Below, piece by piece: positions 14,064-20,242 of a stretch of DNA of 20,270 nucleotides. The stretch spans positions 1 through 20,270 of the forward strand of contig CAYPQL010000028.1 in assembly GCA_964412905.1 (NCBI GenBank). Direction: 5' to 3'. Position numbers and translations under genes: made by a program. Each line of letters opens with the position of its first letter. The stretch's first letter is position 1. The notes beneath the pieces are model-generated. The model was not told the DNA's origin and searched no databases. It worked only from the letters and a program-made list of their open reading frames with translations. This DNA comes from CAYPQL01 sp964412905. Lineage in GTDB: Bacteria > Patescibacteriota > Minisyncoccia > JAHIHE01 > JAGLIN01.

Positions 14064-14279
14064 ATGGAAACAGGAATTTGTAAAAAAAAGAAAAGTTTTT
14101 ATGGAATGATTACTATTACAGATAAAGGACAAATAGCGATTCCTGTTGAGCTTCGCAAGGAATTGCAAATAAATAAGGGTGATAAATTAATGGTAATTAA
14201 GAGAAAAGATGGCAAGGGCATTAATTTAGTTAAATCAGAAGCTATTGATGATTTTATTGAGAAGTTTTCTAATAATTAA
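14064..14279 (+). CDS. AbrB/SpoVT-type DNA-binding protein
   Basis: A 71-aa protein whose core, MITITDKGQIAIPVELRKEL, is the swapped-hairpin AbrB/MazE-like DNA-binding domain, followed by INKGDKLMVIKRKDGKGI. Members dimerise and bind palindromic AT-rich operators, acting as transition-state regulators or as antitoxins. The N-terminal extension METGICKKKKSFYG is basic and might aid DNA contact; an internal ATG at 14106 would give the bare domain. No toxin of PIN or MazF type follows. Its partner is a Cys-rich protein 18 nt downstream, so this looks like a regulator unit rather than a standard toxin-antitoxin pair. It is probably autoregulated through the inverted repeat at 14016-14048. Confidence 0.85.
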   Translation: METGICKKKKSFYGMITITDKGQIAIPVELRKELQINKGDKLMVIKRKDGKGINLVKSEAIDDFIEKFSNN

Positions 14280-14297
14280 TCAATTAACAATAAAATT

Positions 14298-14486
14298 ATG
14301 TCAGACGATGTAAATTTTGTGAACGATTGGAAAGACGAAGCTACGCAATGTAAAAGCTGCAAGCAATTTATTTCTAAAGAAGGAAAAAACGCTTGTGTTC
14401 CAGAAGGCAAAGCTTTCGAAAAAGCTCTTGAGGAGTATGGAGAATGCTCTCCTGTTGGGCATTGTAATTATTTTGAAGAAAAGTAA
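14298..14486 (+). CDS. Small cysteine-rich protein, probable metal binder
   Basis: A 62-aa acidic protein with Cys18, Cys21, Cys33, Cys50 and Cys56 plus His55. The CKSC pair and the later GECSPVGHC arrangement suggest a zinc site or possibly an iron-sulfur cluster. It ends YFEEK. It lies 18 nt after the AbrB-like gene, with one promoter before them and one terminator after, so they are co-transcribed. A sensor or partner role for the regulator is an inference. I do not recognise a named family. Confidence 0.6.
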   Translation: MSDDVNFVNDWKDEATQCKSCKQFISKEGKNACVPEGKAFEKALEEYGECSPVGHCNYFEEK

Positions 14487-14510
14487 GGCTTGTTTAAAAA
14501 TATTATTTTA

Positions 14511-14545
14511 ATAGAAATAGGTTTCTGCCTATTTCTATTTTTTTT
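14511..14545 (+). terminator. Rho-independent terminator of the AbrB unit
   Basis: A perfect 11-bp stem, atagaaatagg (14511-14521) with cctatttctat (14528-14538), loop tttctg, is followed by a run of T. Confidence 0.9.
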
Positions 14546-14586
14546 AATAAATATAAACTGGGTATATTTTACTATGTCCAAATTTA

Positions 14587-14698
14587 TGCTATAATAAAAA
14601 CATAAGAAATAATTTTAAAACACTAACAAAAATCAAAATGAAAAACAGAAAACATCTTCTGGTTTGAGAAGGTGAAGAATAAAGATGTCGGGCTGACG
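14587..14698 (+). pseudogene. Relic copy of the ppsA promoter and 5' end
   Basis: From the extended -10 (TGC-TATAAT, 14587-14595) to ATG 14638 and eight bases beyond, it matches 16967-17033 with three substitutions and no gap. An 8-nt deletion then breaks the frame. The shifted frame still reads ENIFWFEKVKNKDVGLT, against ENILWYSEVANKDVGLV in PpsA. Similarity ends near 14698. The promoter box is intact, so it may still be transcribed. It represents a partial duplication or the remnant of a lost second PEP synthase. Confidence 0.8.
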
Positions 14699-14723
14699 AG
14701 ATAGAGTAGACAGAGTAGATAGC

Positions 14724-14752
14724 TTGACAAACCCTAGCAATTTTAATAAAAT
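14724..14752 (+). promoter_or_regulatory. Promoter of the second DUF4143 gene
   Basis: TTGACA (14724-14729) and TAAAAT (14747-14752) are 17 bp apart, with a start near 14759, about 26 nt before ATG 14785. Confidence 0.7.
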
Positions 14753-14784
14753 ATCAAGGTATAGTAGAGTAATTTAGTAAAATT

Positions 14785-15912
14785 ATGTTAATCAAAAGAG
14801 AAATAGAGGAAAAAATTAAAAAAGATCTTTGGAAAGGAAAGATCGTTATTATTTATGGCGCGCGACAAGTCGGAAAGACTACTTTGGTAAATCAAATTTT
14901 AGAAAAATATTCAGAAAACTCGGGATATTATAATTGCGAGGAAAGCGATGTGGCCGATGGGTTGTCAGCCGGGACTTCAACCGCTTTAAAAAATTTTTTT
15001 GGCAACAAAGAATTAATTATTTTGGACGAAGCTCAGAAAATTAAAAATATCGGAATTAAATTAAAATTGCTGGTTGATAATTATCCGAAAATGCAAATTA
15101 TTGTTACCGGATCGTCCAGTTTTGAATTAGCCAATATTATCAATGAGCCTTTGACTGGACGTTTTTATTCTTATCAATTGTACCCTTTTTCTCTTTATGA
15201 ATTAAAACAAATTTATTCCGAAATAGAAGTTAACCGTTTGCTGGAAAGATTCTTGCGACTGGGTTTATATCCGGAAATTACAAAACTAGGAGAGCAAGAA
15301 GCGCAAAAACAAATTTCTTTAATTGCTAATAATTATCTTTTTAAAGATATTTTTACTTTTCAAGAAGTGCGTAATCCTGAAGTTTTGACCAAGCTAACGC
15401 AGATGCTGGCCTTGCAATTGGGCAATGAGGTTTCGTTAGATGAACTGGCCAATGGACTGGGAGTGTCTATTGAGACAGTAGAGAGGTATATCATTTTGCT
15501 GGAAAGAGCTTTTGTGATTTTCCGTTTGCTGGTTTTTTCGCGAAACTTGAGAACGGAAATTAAAAAAAGCCGCAAAATATATTTTTATGACTGTGGAATT
15601 CGCAATGCCTTGATTCGCAATTTTAATTCTCTTAATTTGAGATCCGATGTCGGCGCGCTATGGGAAAATTTTTGCATTACGGAAAGAATAAAAGCCAATC
15701 AGAGAAAAGATTTGTCGCCCAATCAATATTTCTGGCGCACTTATAGCCAAAAGGAGATTGATTATCTTGAAGAGCGAGACGGCAAACTATTTGCTTTTGA
15801 ATTCAAGTGGAACAAGAAAAAAACAAAAATTCCCAAAGAATTTTTGAACGCTTACAAAAACGCGGAATTTGAGATAATAAACAAAGATAATTATTTTAAG
15901 TTTTTAAACTGA
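14785..15912 (+). CDS. AAA+ ATPase with DUF4143 C-terminal domain (second copy)
   Basis: A 375-aa protein. Walker A (GARQVGKTT) is at 25-33. Walker B is LIILDEAQ near 80. VTGSSSFEL is sensor 1, followed by EPLTGRFYSYQLYPFSLYEL, the family hallmark. A helix-turn-helix segment (SLDELANGLGVSIETVERYI) sits near 210-230. The C-terminal WRTYSQKEIDYLE...FAFEFKW has the E-D...E-x-K pattern of nuclease-like folds. It is about 90 residues shorter than the copy at 1754 and belongs to the other common length class, so the two are not a recent duplication. It has its own promoter and terminator. The function of the family is not established. Confidence 0.87.
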   Translation: MLIKREIEEKIKKDLWKGKIVIIYGARQVGKTTLVNQILEKYSENSGYYNCEESDVADGLSAGTSTALKNFFGNKELIILDEAQKIKNIGIKLKLLVDNYPKMQIIVTGSSSFELANIINEPLTGRFYSYQLYPFSLYELKQIYSEIEVNRLLERFLRLGLYPEITKLGEQEAQKQISLIANNYLFKDIFTFQEVRNPEVLTKLTQMLALQLGNEVSLDELANGLGVSIETVERYIILLERAFVIFRLLVFSRNLRTEIKKSRKIYFYDCGIRNALIRNFNSLNLRSDVGALWENFCITERIKANQRKDLSPNQYFWRTYSQKEIDYLEERDGKLFAFEFKWNKKKTKIPKEFLNAYKNAEFEIINKDNYFKFLN

Positions 15913-15950
15913 AGTTTTAATAACGATAAACTCTCCAATAGCTTTCTAAG

Positions 15951-15984
15951 CCCCCGCGGACTTTCAAAAGTCCGCGGGGGTTTT
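15951..15984 (+). terminator. Rho-independent terminator of the second DUF4143 gene
   Basis: A 13-bp perfect stem (15951-15963 with 15968-15980), loop tcaa, is followed by TTTT. The apex ctttcaaaag and the flanking cccccgc/gcggggg match the terminator at 13901. Confidence 0.92.
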
Positions 15985-16118
15985 GTATTTTTAAAATTCA
16001 AAAAAAATAGGCAATCTATTGTAGATTACCTCTACTTGAAAATGTTTCAAGCGTTGTTTGACAATCTTTCATTTTATTTTCAGATTGCTTTTTATTAGGC
16101 AAGGTAATTCTTTTATGA
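15985..16118. other. Intergenic, no gene seen
   Basis: It holds short inverted repeats only: ggcaatct/agattacc around 16010-16030, and a weak caatct/agattg hairpin (about 16060-16088) followed by ctttttatt. I see no coding frame or promoter that I can support. Confidence 0.4.
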
Positions 16119-16250
16119 ATTATATTTTCCTCTGGAAATGGCGAGGATTTTATTTCTTTGCAAACAAGAGACATTTTGAAAGCTGGCTATCAAACCAGTT
16201 CCCGCATAAATTTTGTTTATGGTGAGTTTGTTGAAGGATTGCGTGCTTGA
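16119..16250 (+). pseudogene. Coding-like fragment, perhaps a deacetylase C-terminus
   Basis: A 43-codon frame between TGA codons reads IIFSSGNGEDFISL, then RDILKAGYQTSSRINFVYGE, ending FVEGLRA. There is no start codon. The 'ILKAGY' turn followed by a changed strand recalls the end of polysaccharide deacetylases, but the match is weak. I treat it as a decayed fragment of an unknown gene. Confidence 0.3.
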
Positions 16251-16260
16251 AAAAAATAAA

Positions 16261-16330
16261 AGAGCAAGTAAGAATTTCAAGATTATTATAATCTGTGCAG
16301 CTGTTTTCAGCTGGAAATTCTACTTGCTCT
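16261..16330 (-). terminator. Branched hairpin, probable terminator of the minus-strand gene
   Basis: An outer stem of 17 bp with one bulge (16261-16278 with 16314-16330) encloses two further hairpins: agattat/ataatct (16280-16294) and cagctg-tttt-cagctg (16298-16313). Read on the minus strand it is followed by a T-rich run (tttattttttt, complement of about 16248-16260). It therefore fits an elaborate intrinsic terminator for the gene ending at 16349. Confidence 0.6.
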
Positions 16331-16348
16331 ATAAAAGTGCTGGAGACT

Positions 16349-16795
16349 TTATGTCTCCGTTTTCAACACCGATACGAACTGGCCAGCCCAGAACATAACG
16401 CCATCTTTATTTCGCTCTGCAATAAAGAGTGGCCATTCCTTATCGGTCAAATTTTCTCCTCTCCACAGCTTCACACTGTCTCCAACCTCCACTCTCCATG
16501 TGTTACCGATGGATGCCGTCGCAGTCGCTATGCCATGGCTGCTAACGTGGAAATCTCCATATGTGGTTCCTATCGCATTGACCATGTCAGAATTCACAAT
16601 TGCCTCTACGACTGGATTCCCTTCGCCACATAAATTTTTCCACAACCTCCACGTCTCCTCGAAAGGCTCGAGCCAACATTTCTTGTTGTCCATTTTAATG
16701 GCATACTCCGGTGGACTAGAGTATTTCACTATTCCCAGAATTTTCGCTTTCTTCCCGTTCACTTTAATTCTTTGACCGACTTCAAATTCTTTCAT
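16349..16795 (-). CDS. Orphan protein with SH3-like segments
   Basis: A 148-aa protein, the only well-supported minus-strand gene. It starts at 16795 with a clear Shine-Dalgarno (aaaggagcg) that most neighbours lack. Two stretches resemble each other: FEVGQRIKVNGKKAKILGIV near the start and VEVGDSVKLWRGENL near 105-120. Both look like small beta-barrel entries. Tryptophans are frequent (CWLEPFEETWRLW). It has some similarity in style to DUF4178 proteins, but I cannot claim membership. There is no signal or membrane helix, so it is cytoplasmic. Its codon use looks less AT-rich than its neighbours. The stop codon sits in the loop of a small hairpin (16342-16358). The promoter region carries the same operator as the AbrB unit. 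Confidence 0.65.
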   Translation of the reverse strand: MKEFEVGQRIKVNGKKAKILGIVKYSSPPEYAIKMDNKKCWLEPFEETWRLWKNLCGEGNPVVEAIVNSDMVNAIGTTYGDFHVSSHGIATATASIGNTWRVEVGDSVKLWRGENLTDKEWPLFIAERNKDGVMFWAGQFVSVLKTET

Positions 16796-16822
16796 AATTC
16801 ACGCTCCTTTTATTTTTCAAAG

Positions 16823-16845
16823 TAAGATACTCTTTATATATCTTA
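16823..16845 (-). promoter_or_regulatory. Operator copy 2 (TAAGATA-N9-TATCTTA)
   Basis: The same 7-bp inverted half sites with the same 9-bp spacing as at 14017-14039. It lies in the 5' leader of the minus-strand gene, just downstream of its predicted start site near 16856, where a bound protein could block elongation. ppsA starts on the other side, 173 bp away. Confidence 0.65.
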
Positions 16846-16862
16846 TACTTACTTGTTTATAT

Positions 16863-16891
16863 ACTTTACTTCTTGAGGAATTATTTGTCAA
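16863..16891 (-). promoter_or_regulatory. Promoter of the minus-strand gene
   Basis: On the minus strand, TTGACA (16891-16886) and TAAAGT (16868-16863) are 17 bp apart. Confidence 0.55.
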
Positions 16892-16966
16892 TCTTTATCA
16901 TCTTTTATCTATTAATGACAGTTTTATAGTTATAAAGTCATCGTCATTTTCTATCTACCAATTTTG

Positions 16967-16975
16967 TGCTATAAT
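16967..16975 (+). promoter_or_regulatory. ppsA promoter (extended -10, TGCTATAAT)
   Basis: A perfect TATAAT (16970-16975) with an upstream TG gives a start near 16982 and a leader of about 36 nt. No -35 is evident. The same box is duplicated at 14587-14595. Confidence 0.65.
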
Positions 16976-17017
16976 AAAAACATAAGAAATAATTTTAAAA
17001 CATTAACAAAAAATAAA

Positions 17018-19432
17018 ATGAAAAACAGAAAAAAGGAGAATATTTTGTGGTATAGCGAGGTGGCTAATAAAGATGTCGGGTTGGTCGGGGGGAAGAATGC
17101 TTCGCTGGGGGAGATGTATCAAAAATTAACGAAGAAAAAAGTGAGCATTCCAAACGGGTTTGCTTTGACTGCCAATGCTTATAGGCATTTTATGAAAGAC
17201 ACGGGGCTGATGGATAAAATAAAAGAAATTCTGAGCGATCTTGATACGGGCAATTTCAAGAATCTTTCAGAGAGAGGAGAGATGGTGAGGCATGCGATTA
17301 TGGCGGCGGAACTGCCGGAAGATTTGAATAAAGAAATCGCAATTGCTTACGCAAAGATGGAAGCGCAATATGGAAAAAATGTTGATACGGCAGTCCGATC
17401 CAGCGCGACGGCGGAAGATTTGCCGGACGCATCTTTTGCGGGACAGCAGGATACATATTTGAATATCAAAGGAATTCACAACATACTCTATGCGACCAAA
17501 CAATGCATCGCTTCGCTTTTTACCAATCGCGCGATTTCATATCGCCAAGACAAGGGGTTTGATCATTTCACAATCGCGCTTTCCGTCGGCGTTCAGAAAA
17601 TGGTCAGATCGGACAAGGCAATCAGCGGGGTTATGTTTTCCATTGACACGGAATCCGGTTTTCGCGATGTGGTTTTGATAAATGCCGCTTACGGGCTTGG
17701 CGAAAATGTCGTTCAAGGGAAAGTCACGCCAGATGAATTTTATGTCTTTCAGCCAACCCTAAGAAAAGGATTCGCGCCGATTGTTGAAAAAAATCTCGGC
17801 TCAAAATCCCTGAAGCTTATTTATAGCGCGGAAGGAAAATCATCCACAAAAAATGTTTCCGTGCCGATTGAAGAGAGAAGAAAATTTTGCATAAAAGACG
17901 AAGAAGTTTTGAAACTTGCCAAGTGGGCGACAATAATTGAAGATCATTACAAAAGGCCTATGGATATGGAATGGGCGAAAGACGGAATTACGGGGAAGTT
18001 TTATATCGTTCAGGCCCGCCCCGAAACGGCGCAAAGCGTTCGCGACGCGAATGTTTTGGAAGAATATAAGCTGAAAATATCAAATGCCAAATATCAAATG
18101 CCAAAAGTTTTGGTAAAAGGGGCGAGCGTGGGATATAAAATAGGCAGAGGGAAAGCCAATGTCATAAAAGACGCGAGTAATATTGAGGAATTCAGAAAAG
18201 GAGAAGTTTTAGTGACGGATATGACTGATCCCGATTGGGAGCCGATTATGAAAATCGCTTCGGCGATTGTGACGAATTCCGGCGGAAGGACATGCCACGC
18301 GGCAATCGTAAGCCGGGAACTGGGCATACCGTGCGTTGTCGGAACAAGGATTTGCACGGAAGTTATTAAGACCGGAAAAGACATAACGGTAAGCTGCGCC
18401 GAAGGCGAAGAGGGTTATGTTTATGAAGGGCTTTTGGAATTTGAAATCAAGAAAACAAACTTGAAAAATCTCAAAAAGCCGAAAGTGAAAATAATGATGA
18501 ATCTCGCCGAACCCGATCAGGCGTTCACGCAATCGTTTATTCCGAACGACGGAGTCGGGCTGGCGCGAGAAGAATTCATCATTAATAACACGATCAAAGC
18601 GCATCCTTTGGCGCTGATGGCGCTTGACGGGAAAATAAAAGGCGTCAGAATTGACAAGCAAACCGCGAATAAAATACATCATCTTACTAACGGATATAAA
18701 ACCAAAACGGATTTTTTTGTTGACAAACTGGCGCAGGGGATTGGAAAACTCGGCGCGGCATTTTATCCGAAAGATGTGATAGTCAGATTTTCTGATTTTA
18801 AAACAAATGAATACGCCAATTTAATCGGCGGAACATATTTTGAGCCGCAAGAAGAGAACCCAATGATCGGCTGGCGCGGAGCTTCAAGATATTATGATCC
18901 GAAATACAAAGAAGCTTTCAAGCTGGAATGCCAAGCCGTCAAAAAAGTCCGCGAGGAATTCGGGCTGACAAATGTAATTGTGATGATTCCATTCTGTCGA
19001 ACGATTGAAGAAGGAAAAAAAGTTTTGGCGGTGATGAAAGAAGCCGGGCTTGAACGAGGAAAGAACGGCTTGCAAGTTTATGTGATGGCGGAAATTCCGG
19101 CAAATATAATTCTGGTTGATGAATTCGCGAAAATCTTTGACGGGTTCTCAATCGGAAGCAACGATCTCACTCAGCTTACTTTGGGAATTGACAGAGACAA
19201 CGGCGGATCGATTTCTCATATCGCCAATGAAAAGAATGAAGCGGTGAAAATATTAATCCGCCAATTGATAAAAGGCGCGCACAAGAGAAACAGAAAAGTA
19301 GGCATCTGTGGACAAGCTCCTTCCGATTTCCCAGACTTCGCGGAATTCGTAGTAAAAGAGGGAATTGACAGCATTTCTCTTGCACCTGATACGGTTTTGA
19401 AGACGATGATATATTTGGGGAGAAAAAAGTAG
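17018..19432 (+). CDS. ppsA: Phosphoenolpyruvate synthase
   Basis: An 804-aa enzyme (pyruvate, water dikinase) converting pyruvate plus ATP to PEP, AMP and phosphate; some CPR may run it toward pyruvate and ATP. N-terminal ATP-grasp domain: VGGKNASLGEM, RSSATAEDLPDASFAGQQDTY with the ATP-binding residues, and MDMEWAKDG...VQARPET. Central swivelling domain: GGRTCHAAIVSRELGIPC with phosphorylated His427. C-terminal barrel: GVGLAREEF, GWRGASRYY, MAEIPANI, GSNDLTQLTLGIDRD and catalytic Cys764 in GICGQAPSD. Length fits the family. I start at ATG 17018 (MKNRKKENILWYS); the upstream extension would lie on the promoter. A 14-bp duplication (18075-18102) encodes KISNAKYQMP in the linker before the swivelling domain. 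Confidence 0.97.
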   Translation: MKNRKKENILWYSEVANKDVGLVGGKNASLGEMYQKLTKKKVSIPNGFALTANAYRHFMKDTGLMDKIKEILSDLDTGNFKNLSERGEMVRHAIMAAELPEDLNKEIAIAYAKMEAQYGKNVDTAVRSSATAEDLPDASFAGQQDTYLNIKGIHNILYATKQCIASLFTNRAISYRQDKGFDHFTIALSVGVQKMVRSDKAISGVMFSIDTESGFRDVVLINAAYGLGENVVQGKVTPDEFYVFQPTLRKGFAPIVEKNLGSKSLKLIYSAEGKSSTKNVSVPIEERRKFCIKDEEVLKLAKWATIIEDHYKRPMDMEWAKDGITGKFYIVQARPETAQSVRDANVLEEYKLKISNAKYQMPKVLVKGASVGYKIGRGKANVIKDASNIEEFRKGEVLVTDMTDPDWEPIMKIASAIVTNSGGRTCHAAIVSRELGIPCVVGTRICTEVIKTGKDITVSCAEGEEGYVYEGLLEFEIKKTNLKNLKKPKVKIMMNLAEPDQAFTQSFIPNDGVGLAREEFIINNTIKAHPLALMALDGKIKGVRIDKQTANKIHHLTNGYKTKTDFFVDKLAQGIGKLGAAFYPKDVIVRFSDFKTNEYANLIGGTYFEPQEENPMIGWRGASRYYDPKYKEAFKLECQAVKKVREEFGLTNVIVMIPFCRTIEEGKKVLAVMKEAGLERGKNGLQVYVMAEIPANIILVDEFAKIFDGFSIGSNDLTQLTLGIDRDNGGSISHIANEKNEAVKILIRQLIKGAHKRNRKVGICGQAPSDFPDFAEFVVKEGIDSISLAPDTVLKTMIYLGRKK
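18075..18102 (+). repeat. In-frame 14-bp tandem duplication in ppsA
   Basis: aaatatcaaatgcc occurs twice head to tail (18075-18088, 18089-18102). It lies between the ATP-grasp domain and the phosphohistidine domain, where a linker is expected. Confidence 0.88.
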
Positions 19433-19460
19433 AATTTTGAATTTGGAATTTTGAATTTGG
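19433..19460 (+). repeat. 14-bp tandem repeat right after the ppsA stop
   Basis: aattttgaatttgg is repeated twice from the first base after TAG 19430-19432. The position and sequence style match the repeat after the eno stop at 7913. Confidence 0.9.
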
Positions 19461-19545
19461 AATTCGCGATATTTTCAATTTTAATCAATTTAATCTTAGC
19501 TTGAAAATTATAAAATAATTAATTAAAAAAGAAAGGAATAAAAAT

Positions 19546-19812
19546 ATGAGTAATGAAATGCCAAAATTAGTAGATGATAATAATGATGATGGAGAAAAAA
19601 CATAAGAAAGAGAGAAAGAATTAAGAAAAATACAAAAAGAATGCGAAGAAAGAGGTGAAAAATATTATTCACGCTACGAAACCGAACATTCAGATGATAC
19701 TGGTGGGCGTATTCATAAATTAGATTTGTCAAAAGAATCAAGGCGTGGAGCAGGAATGACCGCCAAAGAAAGAATAGAGCAATTGAGAAAGCGAGAATCA
19801 GAAGAAAATTAA
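19546..19812 (+). pseudogene. Small charged protein interrupted by an in-frame TAA
   Basis: ATG 19546 follows gaaagga (19531-19537). The frame reads MSNEMPKLVDDNNDDGEKT, meets TAA at 19603-19605 (codon 20), then continues open in the same frame for 68 more codons to TAA 19810-19812. The second part is charged and helical, with KELRKIQKECEERGEKYYSR and ending TAKERIEQLRKRESEEN. The same style on both sides of the stop suggests one gene with a nonsense mutation or sequencing error. Read-through, or restart at an internal codon such as the ATG in GAGMTAKE, is possible but not supported. I do not recognise a family. Confidence 0.55.
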
Positions 19813-19837
19813 AATAAGCTTTATTATAAAGAAAGAA

Positions 19838-20242
19838 ATGAAAAAAATTCTAACACTCTGCATCATTCATCAACATCCAAACATATTGCTGGGCATGAAA
19901 AAGCGCGGGCATGGGGAGGGGAAGTGGAATGGGTTTGGGGGGAAAGTTGAGGAAGGGGAAACGATAGAAGAGGCGGCAATAAGAGAAGTGAAGGAAGAAT
20001 CGGGAGTTGAAATTAAGGAAATGAATAAACTGGGAATCGTTGAATTTTGCTATCAAGACGGTTCAGGAGATATGGAAGTTCATATATTTTGCGCGAAAGA
20101 GTTTGAAGAAAATCCCGCGGAAAGCGAAGAAATGAAGCCGAAGTGGTTTCATATAGACGAAATACCTTATGATCAAATGTGGCCTGATGATAAATATTGG
20201 CTCCCTTTGTTTTTAGGGTTCTTCCGACATTTCTATGGGTAA
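19838..20242 (+). CDS. MTH1-like Nudix hydrolase (oxidised purine dNTP diphosphatase)
   Basis: A 134-aa protein with a perfect Nudix box, G-x5-E-x7-REVKEESGV (residues 35-57), preceded by ILLGMKKRGHGEGKWNGFGG. Outside the box it still follows animal MTH1 closely: MEVHIFCAKEF, then ESEEMKPKWFHIDEIPYDQM and WPDDKYWLPLFL. The WPDD aspartates correspond to the purine-recognising pair of MTH1. It should cleave 8-oxo-dGTP and similar damaged nucleotides to monophosphates, cleaning the pool. It ends at FFRHFYG, about 20 residues earlier than human MTH1, so the last strand may be missing or the frame may be broken near the end. A weak purine-rich site precedes ATG 19838. Confidence 0.9.
   Translation: MKKILTLCIIHQHPNILLGMKKRGHGEGKWNGFGGKVEEGETIEEAAIREVKEESGVEIKEMNKLGIVEFCYQDGSGDMEVHIFCAKEFEENPAESEEMKPKWFHIDEIPYDQMWPDDKYWLPLFLGFFRHFYG

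Noticed and set aside
16115..16225. A 36-codon ATG frame (MNYIFLWKWRGFYFF...)
   Set aside because: Another frame over the same bases looks more protein-like, and both lie in what appears to be decayed DNA.
16213..16398. A 61-codon plus-strand frame
   Set aside because: It runs through the branched hairpin and into the antisense of the minus-strand gene, has no ribosome site, and does not read like a protein.
16295..16775. Plus-strand frames opposite the minus-strand gene
   Set aside because: The minus-strand gene has a Shine-Dalgarno, a promoter and a terminator; the opposing frames have none.
16964..17017. Upstream-extended start of PpsA
   Set aside because: It would place coding sequence on the -10 box and predicted transcription start; family alignment and the relic copy both support ATG 17018.
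18209..18682. Long 157-codon minus-strand frame inside ppsA
   Set aside because: It lies wholly opposite conserved PEP synthase sequence, including the phosphohistidine domain.
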